Part shown: one piece after another, positions 43,393 through 50,266 of the stretch | Layout of the letters: each line of letters opens with the position of its first letter | Numbering within the stretch: the first letter of the stretch is position 1 | Assembly (NCBI RefSeq): GCF_021653995.1 | Contig: NZ_JAJJOZ010000001.1 | Span: forward strand, 62,001 to 126,000 | DNA length: 64,000 nucleotides | Origin: Allopusillimonas lactea | GTDB taxonomy: Bacteria > Pseudomonadota > Gammaproteobacteria > Burkholderiales > Burkholderiaceae_B | Direction of reading: 5' to 3' | The notes under the pieces: generated by a model | The model's input: the letters and a program-made list of their open reading frames with translations, nothing else | Told to the model about the DNA's origin: nothing | Databases searched by the model: none | Position numbers and translations under genes: made by a program

Positions 43393-43436
43393 GTTTGATC
43401 CAAACAATTTGATTTATTCATCATAATTAATCAAAT
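43393..43436. promoter_or_regulatory. Candidate LysR operator region between bug and lysR
   Basis: Two inverted repeats sit side by side in an AT-rich stretch: GTTTG-ATC-CAAAC (43393-43405) and ATTTGATT...AATCAAAT (43407-43414 and 43429-43436). They end 7 bp before the LysR start, a normal place for autoregulation, with the divergent bug gene 126 bp away. Confidence 0.55.
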
Positions 43437-43442
43437 ATATCG

Positions 43443-44321
43443 ATGGATACCATACGTTTTCTCCGTACCTTTCTCGCCGTTGCCCGCAGCAACACTTTTG
43501 CCGAGGCCGCGGACGTGGTCGCGCTTACCCAGAGTGCGGTGAGTTTTCAGATGCGGGCACTGGAGCAGCAATTGAACCGGCGGCTGTTCGAGCGCCAGGG
43601 CAGGTTGTCGGTGCTGACCGCGGAAGGGCGGGCCATGCTGCCCGAGGCGCAGGCGCTGCTGGATCAGTTCGAACGCTTGCGCGGCCCACAGCCCGGCCAG
43701 GAAGACGACATGGCCGGCGCTGTCACTTTCGGCGCCATTGTGTCGTGCATGGGACCGCTCTCCAAAGGTGTGTCTCGGCTCAAGGCACGCTATCCCAATC
43801 TCGAGGTGCGGCTAACGACAGGACGCTCCGGCGCATTGGCGGCGCAGGTCGAAAGCGATATGCTGGATGCGGCCATCATCGTGGCGCCGCCCCGCAAGCG
43901 ATCCACCCTGAACTGGCTGCCTTTGCGGGAAGAGCCATTGGTTGTGGTTGCGCCGGCGCATGCAGCGGTCAAGAGTGCGCGCGACGCAGTCGAGCGCTAC
44001 CCCTTCTTGCGTTTCGACCGGCGTGAGTTCACCGGGCGGCTGGTTGACCGCGCGCTCAAAAGGATGCATTGTCGCGTTAACGAGTTTCTGGAACTGAACT
44101 CGATGGATACGCTGGTTGCCCTGGTGCGCCAGGACGTCGGCGTTACCGTGCTGCCCATGCCCGTGGCGGTCGACTGGGCAAGCGATGCCAGCTTGCAGGT
44201 GCTGCCGTTGGGCGGCAAGGCGGGCGAGGCGGTGCGCCACATCGGCGCGCTTTCCAAGGCCGGCCATCCGCATCCGCGTCTCATTGATGCCTTCTGCGCA
44301 GTGTGCAAAGAGATGTTCTAG
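43443..44321 (+). CDS. LysR family transcriptional regulator
   Basis: 292 residues with the standard wHTH (FLRTFLAVARSNTFAEAADVVALTQSAVSFQMRALEQQLN) and an effector domain (VTFGAIVSCMGPLSKGVSRLKARYPNLEVRL). It is divergent from the Bug/gamma-glutamyltransferase operon, which it probably regulates. The start ATG is preceded by AT-rich DNA with inverted repeats rather than a clear ribosome-binding site. Confidence 0.92.
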   Translation: MDTIRFLRTFLAVARSNTFAEAADVVALTQSAVSFQMRALEQQLNRRLFERQGRLSVLTAEGRAMLPEAQALLDQFERLRGPQPGQEDDMAGAVTFGAIVSCMGPLSKGVSRLKARYPNLEVRLTTGRSGALAAQVESDMLDAAIIVAPPRKRSTLNWLPLREEPLVVVAPAHAAVKSARDAVERYPFLRFDRREFTGRLVDRALKRMHCRVNEFLELNSMDTLVALVRQDVGVTVLPMPVAVDWASDASLQVLPLGGKAGEAVRHIGALSKAGHPHPRLIDAFCAVCKEMF

Positions 44322-44382
44322 CGGTATTGCGCAGCTGCGCAGCGTGTTCGGCACCGCGCGGTGGTTGCCCGGCCACCATAAG

Positions 44383-44394
44383 TTTATGCATAAA
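44383..44394. promoter_or_regulatory. Palindrome upstream of the peroxiredoxin gene
   Basis: TTTATGCATAAA is a perfect 12-bp palindrome 74 bp before the peroxiredoxin start, in an AT-rich promoter-like segment. It may be a regulator site or part of the promoter. Not matched to a known motif. Confidence 0.3.
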
Positions 44395-44467
44395 GCTTAT
44401 TTCCCTGGCCTGGTTTATGCTGACACAATATTTAGGTCTTTGTTCAACCCGTTACAAGTGAGCTGCC

Positions 44468-45109
44468 ATGACTACATTGCGTCTGGGCGATACCGCCCCT
44501 GATTTCGAGCAGGATTCCTCGGTCGGCAAGATCCGTTTTTATGACTACCTCGGCGATAGCTGGGGGGTGCTGTTTTCGCATCCGGCCGATTTCACGCCCG
44601 TTTGCACGACAGAGCTGGGCTACACGGCACTGGTGTCGGGCGAGTTTGCCAAGCGCAACGCCAAGGTGATCGCCGTGTCTGTGGACGACGCCGAATCGCA
44701 CCGTAAATGGATCGGGGACATTAATGACACGCAGAAATGCGAGGTCAATTATCCGATCCTGGCGGATGCGGATCACAAGGTCGCCAAGCTGTACGACATG
44801 ATCCACCCCAATGCCAGTACCACCGTGACGGTGCGCTCGGTGTTTATCATCGACCCAAAGAAGAAAGTCCGTCTGATCATCACCTATCCGGCCAGCACCG
44901 GCCGCAATTTCGATGAAATCCTGCGAGTGCTCGACTCGCTGCAACTGACCGATAACTATAGTGTTGCGACGCCGGTTAACTGGAAGCAGGGCGATGATGT
45001 CATCATTGTTCCGTCGCTGCAGGACGAAGCCGTGCTGAAGCAAAAATTCCCCAAAGGCTACACGGTAGTGCGCCCTTACCTGCGCATCACGCCGCAGCCC
45101 GATAAATAA
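44468..45109 (+). CDS. 1-Cys peroxiredoxin (Prx6 subfamily)
   Basis: Reduces hydrogen peroxide and organic hydroperoxides. The 213-residue protein has the peroxidatic Cys46 in HPADFTPVCTTEL with the conserved Pro39 and Thr43. No resolving cysteine of the AhpC type is seen. The Prx6-type C-terminal extension (residues about 165-213, NWKQGDDVIIVPSL and YLRITPQP) is present. It is a single gene with its own terminator. It is close to bacterial proteins annotated as peroxidase/AhpC-TSA family. Confidence 0.95.
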   Translation: MTTLRLGDTAPDFEQDSSVGKIRFYDYLGDSWGVLFSHPADFTPVCTTELGYTALVSGEFAKRNAKVIAVSVDDAESHRKWIGDINDTQKCEVNYPILADADHKVAKLYDMIHPNASTTVTVRSVFIIDPKKKVRLIITYPASTGRNFDEILRVLDSLQLTDNYSVATPVNWKQGDDVIIVPSLQDEAVLKQKFPKGYTVVRPYLRITPQPDK

Positions 45110-45158
45110 TAGGGGGCGCCGGCAGGTTACCGCCGGTGCACGTGCTTGCGAAATAAGC

Positions 45159-45190
45159 AAAAGGGCCGGCCTTGTTCTGGTCCTTTTTTG
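45159..45190 (+). terminator. Terminator of the peroxiredoxin gene
   Basis: AAAAGGGCCGG pairs with CTGGTCCTTTT (two G-U wobbles) around a 7-nt loop and is followed by TTG after six Ts. It lies 50 bp past the stop. Confidence 0.7.
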
Positions 45191-45243
45191 TTGGCTGCCG
45201 ACCCGGCGGCGCCTGAAGTAGGGCTCCCACAGCATCACCCGCG

Positions 45244-45344
45244 AGCGGCCACGTAAGAGGTAGGCTGTCTAGTCCCCCATCAGCACCCCTCGTAAGCGGT
45301 CACGTAACAAATAGGCTGTCCGGCCCCCCAGCAGCATTCCACGC
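45244..45344. repeat. Two imperfect direct repeats, 51-bp period
   Basis: Copies at 45244-45293 and 45295-45344 share 38 of 50 positions, both holding CACGTAA and TAGGCTGTC cores followed by a C run and CAGCA. A more degenerate copy may precede them. Origin unknown. Confidence 0.5.
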
Positions 45345-45687
45345 GCGGTGGCCGATGCTCCGTTGAGTCCCTCCACCCCAGCGCCTCCAGTGTTGCATCA
45401 CTGACGGCGCGAGCCAACTATACAAGTTCCGTTGGCCCGCAGGGGCAAAAGGGCGAGTTCGCACACGCCGCTGAAAGCGCGTGAATTTGACGGGAACCCC
45501 GAAGGGGAGAGCGATCGAAGCGACCAGCCTGCCCCGCCACGACGCGCCCCGGCCAAAGAGCCCAGATCTTCCGCCAGCAAAACAACCCCCGCCTAAAAAC
45601 CCCCAGATCGCCGCACGTACAACCCCCCGGTGAGCAGCCCAATACCCCCAGGCACAACTCCACCCCCAAACAACACACAAAAAAAGC

Positions 45688-45716
45688 TTGCAAATAAAAC
45701 TGATGTTTTATACAGT
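45688..45716 (+). promoter_or_regulatory. Promoter of the 59-residue SOS-type gene
   Basis: TTGCAA (45688-45693) and TACAGT (45711-45716) are 17 bp apart. The spacer and -10 are covered by the first LexA box, and the start region by the second, so LexA binding would block transcription. Confidence 0.6.
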
Positions 45717-45717
45717 A
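45698..45717. promoter_or_regulatory. LexA box 1
   Basis: CTGATGTTTTATACAG (45700-45715) fits the CTG-N10-CAG core, and seven of eight bases of CTGT-N8-ACAG, with TA-rich interior and flanking AA/TA as in E. coli SOS boxes. Confidence 0.75.
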
Positions 45718-45735
45718 CTGTATATAGAGTCAGTA
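45716..45735. promoter_or_regulatory. LexA box 2
   Basis: CTGTATATAGAGTCAG (45718-45733) again fits CTG-N10-CAG and seven of eight bases of CTGT-N8-ACAG, flanked by TA on both sides. It abuts box 1, with centres 18 bp apart, giving tandem LexA operators. Confidence 0.75.
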
Positions 45736-45763
45736 TCCATATAACCAGCAAACGAGGCAAGCC

Positions 45764-45943
45764 ATGCAAAACTCCACCTTTCCCCGTCGTCCCGCAGCAA
45801 AATGGCCATTTCCCGCCCGCCGCGCGCCAGCCCGGCAAAGCAAATTGTCGCGGGGCGCCATGCTGGTCGACGTTTGCCTGGTGCTTGCCTGGGGCGCTAC
45901 CATCCCAGGCATGATGTGGCTGGGCGTCGCCGGCGGGTTCTGA
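45764..45943 (+). CDS. 59-residue SOS-controlled single-span membrane protein, unknown function
   Basis: I do not recognise a family. The ATG at 45764 follows GAGG by 7 nt and lies about 40 nt after the predicted transcription start. The N-terminal half (residues 1-32) is strongly basic, with FPRRP, PFPARRAPARQ and KLSRG. The C-terminal half (about 33-59) is one hydrophobic segment (MLVDVCLVLAWGATIPGMMW then LGVAGGF) ending at the stop. This is the layout of small SOS-induced membrane peptides such as Caulobacter SidA, E. coli TisB or Bacillus YneA; sequence similarity to any of them is not visible. The two abutting LexA boxes are the main evidence that the gene is real. A role in division arrest, membrane depolarisation or persistence is inferred from that layout only. 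Confidence 0.68.
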   Translation: MQNSTFPRRPAAKWPFPARRAPARQSKLSRGAMLVDVCLVLAWGATIPGMMWLGVAGGF

Positions 45944-46196
45944 ATTGCTCGCTCCGCTGTCTCGGCCAGCCCTTCGGAGCGTCATCGGCATAAGCGCCGC
46001 TGCAAAAAAGCGCCGCTGCTATGACTGCCACGCCAAAAACACGCCCTAACAACGTGTGGGGCAAGCGGCTTTTCTAGATGCCCAATTGCTTGTACAATAG
46101 CAGGCTTTGCTAACTCATCCTCTGACGGCTTGCGTTGCGCGTTTGGCGCTCCTTCAATAAAAAAGCCTGCTCAAGATGAACTCTGGAGTCACTACC
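45944..46196. other. Leader region of rplS
   Basis: About 250 bp without a gene. It holds an inverted repeat GCTCCG...CGGAGC (45951-45980) just after the small SOS-type gene, a direct repeat AGCGCCGCTGC (45993-46003 and 46009-46019), and TACAAT (46093-46098), a likely -10 for rplS with only a poor -35. The genes rpsP, rimM and trmD, often found upstream of rplS, are absent. Confidence 0.5.
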
Positions 46197-46577
46197 GTGA
46201 ATCTGCTCGAAACCCTCGAACAAGAGGAAATCGCCCGTCTGACCGAAGGCAAAACCATGCCCGAATTCGCGCCCGGCGATACCGTCATCGTCAATGTGAA
46301 CGTGGTCGAAGGCACCCGCAAGCGCGTGCAGGCCTACGAAGGCGTCGTCATTGCCAAGCGCAACCGTGGCCTGAACTCTGCCTTCATCGTGCGCAAAATC
46401 TCGTCCGGCGAAGCCGTCGAGCGTACGTTCCAGCTTTACTCACCGCAAATCGCCAGCGTCGAAGTCAAGCGTCGTGGTGACGTTCGCCGTGCTAAACTGT
46501 ATTATCTGCGTAGCCGCTCGGGTAAAGCCGCACGCATCAAGGAAAAGCTCGTCCGCAAGGCGGACAAGGCTGCATAA
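46197..46577 (+). CDS. rplS: 50S ribosomal protein L19
   Basis: Ribosomal protein at the 30S-50S interface. The GTG at 46197 gives MNLLETLEQEEIARL, the family start, and has TGGAG 8 nt upstream; the ATG at 46176 would add seven residues and has no ribosome-binding site. The 126 residues contain FAPGDTVIVNVNVVEGTRKR, AYEGVVIAKRNRGLNSAF and FQLYSPQIASVEVKRRGDVR. It has its own upstream region and a terminator before the NUDIX gene. It is not linked to trmD here. Confidence 0.95.
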   Translation: MNLLETLEQEEIARLTEGKTMPEFAPGDTVIVNVNVVEGTRKRVQAYEGVVIAKRNRGLNSAFIVRKISSGEAVERTFQLYSPQIASVEVKRRGDVRRAKLYYLRSRSGKAARIKEKLVRKADKAA

Positions 46578-46601
46578 CACACAGCATCCTTGCGCAAACG
46601 G

Positions 46602-46635
46602 CAAAGGCACCCCGGCGGGTGCCTTTGTTGTTTTA
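46602..46635 (+). terminator. Terminator after rplS
   Basis: Perfect 11-bp arms CAAAGGCACCC (46602-46612) and GGGTGCCTTTG (46617-46627) with loop CGGC, then TTGTTTT. It ends 9 bp before the NUDIX start, so it will attenuate read-through into that gene. Confidence 0.85.
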
Positions 46636-46643
46636 CGGACCAC

Positions 46644-47396
46644 ATGTCGGAAAGCTTACTTACATTTCGGTCTCCCCTACCAGTGGCGCCAAGCTTCGAC
46701 CCCCGGCGTCAGCCTGTCGTTCCGGCGGCCAATCTGCCGCCCTTGCTGCAGGGCAGCATAGAGCTCGATTTCATTCGCTCCGCCTTTGGGGCCGCCATCG
46801 ACTGGCAGGTCGAGCCCATCTTCACTCGCTCATTCAATATCGATCGCCTCAAGCTCGATGGGGTGCGCCAGGCCGCTGTGTTTTTTCCACTGGTGCAACG
46901 CCCGTCAGGGCTGCATGTTTTGTTTACACGCCGCGCATCGCATCTACACGATCACGCGGGCCAGATCAGTTTTCCAGGCGGGCGCATCGACCCTGCGGAC
47001 CGCGACGAGATCGCTGCCGCGCTACGTGAAACCCAGGAAGAGATCGGCATCGGGCAAGAATTCATACAATTGATCGGTACACAGCCTGGGTTTCTGACAT
47101 CTACCCGTTTCACCATGAAGCCAGTGATCGGCCTCGTGTTACCCGGCTTCACGCTCACCCCGAATGCAGCCGAGGTGGCCGAAGTCTTCGAGGTGCCGCT
47201 GGCGGTGCTTATGGATACCCGCTTGCACCGCCTGCACCGGGCCAACCTGCCTGATGGCGGCCATCGCCTGTATTTTTCCATCACCTGGCAGTCGTATTTC
47301 ATCTGGGGGGCAACAGCCGCCCTGATCCGAAATTTTTATCACTACCTGGCGGCCGCGCAACTTGCCATGCCAGCCGGTACGCGGCAGGCCAGATAG
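46644..47396 (+). CDS. NUDIX hydrolase, CoA pyrophosphatase type
   Basis: Cleaves the pyrophosphate of CoA or its derivatives. ATG 46644 lies just past the rplS terminator; the longer frame runs through it. The 250-residue protein has the UPF0035/NudL-type signature VLFTRRASHLHDHAGQISFP followed by GG, and the Nudix box GGRIDPADRDEIAAALRETQ then EEIGI. About 60 N-terminal residues form an extra region typical of this subfamily. It is conserved next to rplS in Burkholderiales. CoA pyrophosphatase activity is inferred from the signature. Confidence 0.88.
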   Translation: MSESLLTFRSPLPVAPSFDPRRQPVVPAANLPPLLQGSIELDFIRSAFGAAIDWQVEPIFTRSFNIDRLKLDGVRQAAVFFPLVQRPSGLHVLFTRRASHLHDHAGQISFPGGRIDPADRDEIAAALRETQEEIGIGQEFIQLIGTQPGFLTSTRFTMKPVIGLVLPGFTLTPNAAEVAEVFEVPLAVLMDTRLHRLHRANLPDGGHRLYFSITWQSYFIWGATAALIRNFYHYLAAAQLAMPAGTRQAR

Positions 47397-47407
47397 CCGC
47401 AACAGCC

Positions 47408-48352
47408 TCAATAGCGCTGCTGGGTTTCGTTTTCTTCCAGAATCCGCTGGTACAGCGCATGCCGTTCGGGCTTGATGCGGCCGCTGGCAAGCGCTGCCAG
47501 CACGCCGCAGCCCGGCTCATGGCGGTGCGTGCAGTTGTAAAAACGGCAATGCTCGGCGGGTTCCGTAAACTCGGGAAACCCATGTTCGATCTCGGCGGGC
47601 GTCAGGTGATTCAGGCCAAAAGCCTGAAAACCGGGTGAGTCGATAATATCGCCTACGCCGTCTGGCAGGTGATATAACCGTGTGCTGGTGGTGGTGTGGC
47701 GGCCGGCGCCTAGCGCTTGGGAGTGTGCTTGCGTGCGCGCTTGCGCCTCGGGCACCAAGGCATTGAGCAGGGTAGACTTGCCCATCGCGCTCTGGCCTAG
47801 CAGCAGACTGCACCGCCCCTGCAGCCGAGGCAGCAACTGTGTAGCGACGTCGTCGGGAGACAGTGCGCTCAGGGCAATGACAGGAACGCCGCCGTCGGCC
47901 AGATGCGTAAGCCTCCGCTGCGCATCCGGCAGGCTGGCAGCGAGATCCGCCTTGTTCAGGACGATGAGCGCATCCAGATCAATTGCCCGCGCCGCGACCA
48001 GAGCCCGCCCCAGCAAGTCGTCGGAAAATGCCGGCTCGGGAGCCACAACAATCAGCAATTGATCAACATTGGCGGCAAACTGCTTGGTACGCATTTCATC
48101 TGAGCGGTACAGCAGGTTGCGGCGCTCGTGCACGCGCTGGATCACACCTTCATCCAGACCTTGCGGCAGGATCTCAACGCGATCGCCTACCGCCGCATCT
48201 GACTTTTTACCGCGTGGATAGCACATGCGCAGCGAACCATCAGGCAGTTCAACGGTAAAGTGCCGGCCATGCGCCGCAATAACCAGACCGTGCGCGGCTT
48301 CAGCGGTGTGCGCGCCGCCACGCTTGTTGAGCGTGCTGGACGCCTTAGCCAT
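47408..48352 (-). CDS. rsgA: Ribosome small-subunit-dependent GTPase A
   Basis: Circularly permuted GTPase that helps 30S maturation. In 314 residues: an N-terminal OB-fold (GLVIAAHGRHFTVELPDGSL), the permuted G4 (LNKADLA), then G1 GQSAMGKSTLLNAL and G3 DSPGF, and a C-terminal zinc knuckle CRFYNCTHRHEPGC. It overlaps the upstream M48 protease gene by 8 bp, and ends 12 bp from the convergent NUDIX stop. Confidence 0.95.
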   Translation of the reverse strand: MAKASSTLNKRGGAHTAEAAHGLVIAAHGRHFTVELPDGSLRMCYPRGKKSDAAVGDRVEILPQGLDEGVIQRVHERRNLLYRSDEMRTKQFAANVDQLLIVVAPEPAFSDDLLGRALVAARAIDLDALIVLNKADLAASLPDAQRRLTHLADGGVPVIALSALSPDDVATQLLPRLQGRCSLLLGQSAMGKSTLLNALVPEAQARTQAHSQALGAGRHTTTSTRLYHLPDGVGDIIDSPGFQAFGLNHLTPAEIEHGFPEFTEPAEHCRFYNCTHRHEPGCGVLAALASGRIKPERHALYQRILEENETQQRY

Positions 48353-49589
48353 GTTTCAGGCGCCGTATGCGCAGCACCGCGGGGGGGTGGCTGTCGTAGA
48401 ACGCCGAATGCATGGGGTCGGGCGTCAGGGTGGCCGCGTTGTCGTCATACAGTTTGACCAGCGCCGATATCAACCTTTCGGGTGGGCACCGTGCGGCGGC
48501 GTAGCGGTCGGCCTGGAATTCGTCACGCCGCGATAGCCAACTGGCCAGGGGCGTAACCCAGAACGTGAATACAGGTGTGGCGAGGAACATCAGGATTAAC
48601 GCCAGCGCGTCGTTGGAACGGCCAAGTTGGGGCACTACGCCCAGCCCGGTATAAAACCAGGTCTGTTGCGATACCCAGCCCAACACCAGAAAAAACATAA
48701 GGGCGGCTCCAAAACTGATCAACATGCGCTTAATGATATGGTGGTGGCTGAAGTGCCCCAGCTCATGCGCCAGGACAGCTTCGATTTCATCGACATCCAG
48801 GCGCGACAGCAGCGTGTCGAAGAAGACGATGCGGCGTGAACGGCCGAAGCCGGTGAAATACGCATTGCCATGCGCCGAGCGTCGGGAGCCGTCCATGACG
48901 AACAGGCCGGTGAGGGCGAATCCGCACCGCTGCGCCAGCGCCTGGATGCGTGCCGAGATTTCGGCGTCTTTGAGCGGTGTGAAGGTATTGAACAGCGGGG
49001 CGATAAAGGTAGGAAACAGCCAGATCAGCAGGATATTGAACACCACCCACAGGCCCCAGGCCCACCATATCCAGCCCTGGCCCGTGTTGGCCATGACCCA
49101 CAGCACGCCGGCCGCGAGGGGCGCGCCCAGCAGCAGGCTGAGCATCAGCGCCTTGGCGGTATCCACCATGAATAGGCGTGGCGTGACGCGGTTGAAACCA
49201 TAGCGGGCCTCGATGCGAAACTTGCGCCACACCGCGAACGGCAGCCCCACTGTGCCGAGTATGGCAAGCACGCTGCCCAGCAGCGCGAGCTGACGCAGCA
49301 ACTCGTGGTCAATCAGGCGAGCGAGCTGGACATCCAGGAATTGCAGGCCGCCCAGCAGCGTAAGACCAACCAGCACAGCAGCCTCGATCACCCGTTCGAA
49401 CATGTTGAAGCGGGTCTTGTCCACCGTGTAGTCTGCCGCACGCTGATGGCTGTACAGGCGGATGCGGTCGGCGAACTCTTGTGGCACCTGGTCGCGATGG
49501 TGCAACACGTGCCGGATCTGGCGCGTGCCCAGCCAAAGCCGAAGCAAAACATCGGCCAACAGGAAGGTGGAAAACATCAAGGCGAACAT
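48345..49589 (-). CDS. M48 family metallopeptidase (Ste24/CAAX-protease-like)
   Basis: Integral-membrane zinc protease of 414 residues with the motif VLAHELGHFSHHHI (HEXXH) and the third ligand Glu likely in RRDEFQADRYA. N-terminal hydrophobic segments and the LFNTFTPLKDAEISARIQAL and GRSRRIVFFDTLL regions match the Ste24/M48A type. It probably takes part in membrane protein quality control. Its gene lies between orn (divergent) and rsgA (8-bp overlap), a conserved betaproteobacterial neighbourhood. Confidence 0.93.
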   Translation of the reverse strand: MFALMFSTFLLADVLLRLWLGTRQIRHVLHHRDQVPQEFADRIRLYSHQRAADYTVDKTRFNMFERVIEAAVLVGLTLLGGLQFLDVQLARLIDHELLRQLALLGSVLAILGTVGLPFAVWRKFRIEARYGFNRVTPRLFMVDTAKALMLSLLLGAPLAAGVLWVMANTGQGWIWWAWGLWVVFNILLIWLFPTFIAPLFNTFTPLKDAEISARIQALAQRCGFALTGLFVMDGSRRSAHGNAYFTGFGRSRRIVFFDTLLSRLDVDEIEAVLAHELGHFSHHHIIKRMLISFGAALMFFLVLGWVSQQTWFYTGLGVVPQLGRSNDALALILMFLATPVFTFWVTPLASWLSRRDEFQADRYAAARCPPERLISALVKLYDDNAATLTPDPMHSAFYDSHPPAVLRIRRLKHG

Positions 49590-49634
49590 AGGTAGTGGCA
49601 GTATGCGAAAATCACTCTTTTAAGGAAGGATTAT

Positions 49635-50180
49635 ATGGCGGCGAATGACCAGCGTCTGGTGTGGCTCGATATGGAAATGACCGGGTTGGATCCCGAGAAA
49701 GAACGCATTATCGAAGTGGCGGTGGTCGTTACCGAGGCGGATCTTTCTTTTGTCGCCGAAGGGCCGGTGCTGGTGGTTCACCAAAACGATGAATTGCTCA
49801 ATGCCATGGATAAATGGAATCAGTCCACACATGGCAAGAGCGGGCTGATTGATAAGGTGCGCGCGTCTACGCTCACCGAAGCACAGGTTGAAGACCAACT
49901 GCTGGATTTCCTCTCGGCGCACGTGCCGGCCGGCAAGTCGCCGCTGTGTGGCAATACGGTGGGACAGGATCGCCGCTTCATGGTCAAGTATATGCCTCGG
50001 CTAGAGGCTTTCTTTCATTATCGCAATCTCGACGTCAGCACACTCAAAGAGCTGTCGCTGCGCTGGAAGCCCGAGGTCTACCGCAGTTTCGTCAAGCAGA
50101 GCCGCCACGAGGCCTTGTCGGACATCTATGAGTCTATCGACGAACTCAAGCACTATCGCGAGCACTTCATCAAGCTATAG
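49635..50180 (+). CDS. orn: Oligoribonuclease
   Basis: DEDDh 3'-5' exoribonuclease that degrades 2-5 nt RNAs and pGpG, ending c-di-GMP turnover. The 181 residues have D12 and E14 in LVWLDMEMTGLDPEKERIIE, NTVGQDRRFMVKYMP and the terminal HEALSDIYESIDELKHYREHF. It is divergent from the M48 gene with 45 bp between starts. Confidence 0.97.
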   Translation: MAANDQRLVWLDMEMTGLDPEKERIIEVAVVVTEADLSFVAEGPVLVVHQNDELLNAMDKWNQSTHGKSGLIDKVRASTLTEAQVEDQLLDFLSAHVPAGKSPLCGNTVGQDRRFMVKYMPRLEAFFHYRNLDVSTLKELSLRWKPEVYRSFVKQSRHEALSDIYESIDELKHYREHFIKL

Positions 50181-50266
50181 CAAGCTTTTCGACGGGCTGC
50201 GGGCTTCAACAACCCGATCTGACTACAGCATCGCAATAGGGGCCCGGCCAATAGGAGCAGGGCGGC

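Larger units (their letters stand above)
45110..45687. other. Non-coding stretch downstream of the peroxiredoxin gene
   Basis: About 580 bp with no gene I can support. It begins with the peroxiredoxin terminator (45159-45190), then two imperfect 50-bp direct repeats (45244-45344). From about 45555 to 45685 the plus strand is almost free of G and T and rich in A and C runs. Long open frames on the minus strand here are Gly/Arg/Trp-rich and look like composition artefacts. The 45345-45555 part may be a dispersed intergenic repeat; only a genome search could tell. Confidence 0.5.

Noticed and set aside
45300..45680. Minus-strand ORF of 126 codons, Gly/Trp/Arg-rich
   Set aside because: Overlaps direct repeats and an A/C-biased tract whose complement codes for Gly runs; looks like a composition artefact.
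45593..45991. Minus-strand ORF of 132 codons with a hydrophobic C-terminus
   Set aside because: It runs antisense through the LexA boxes, promoter and ORF of the 59-residue gene and has no regulatory signals of its own.
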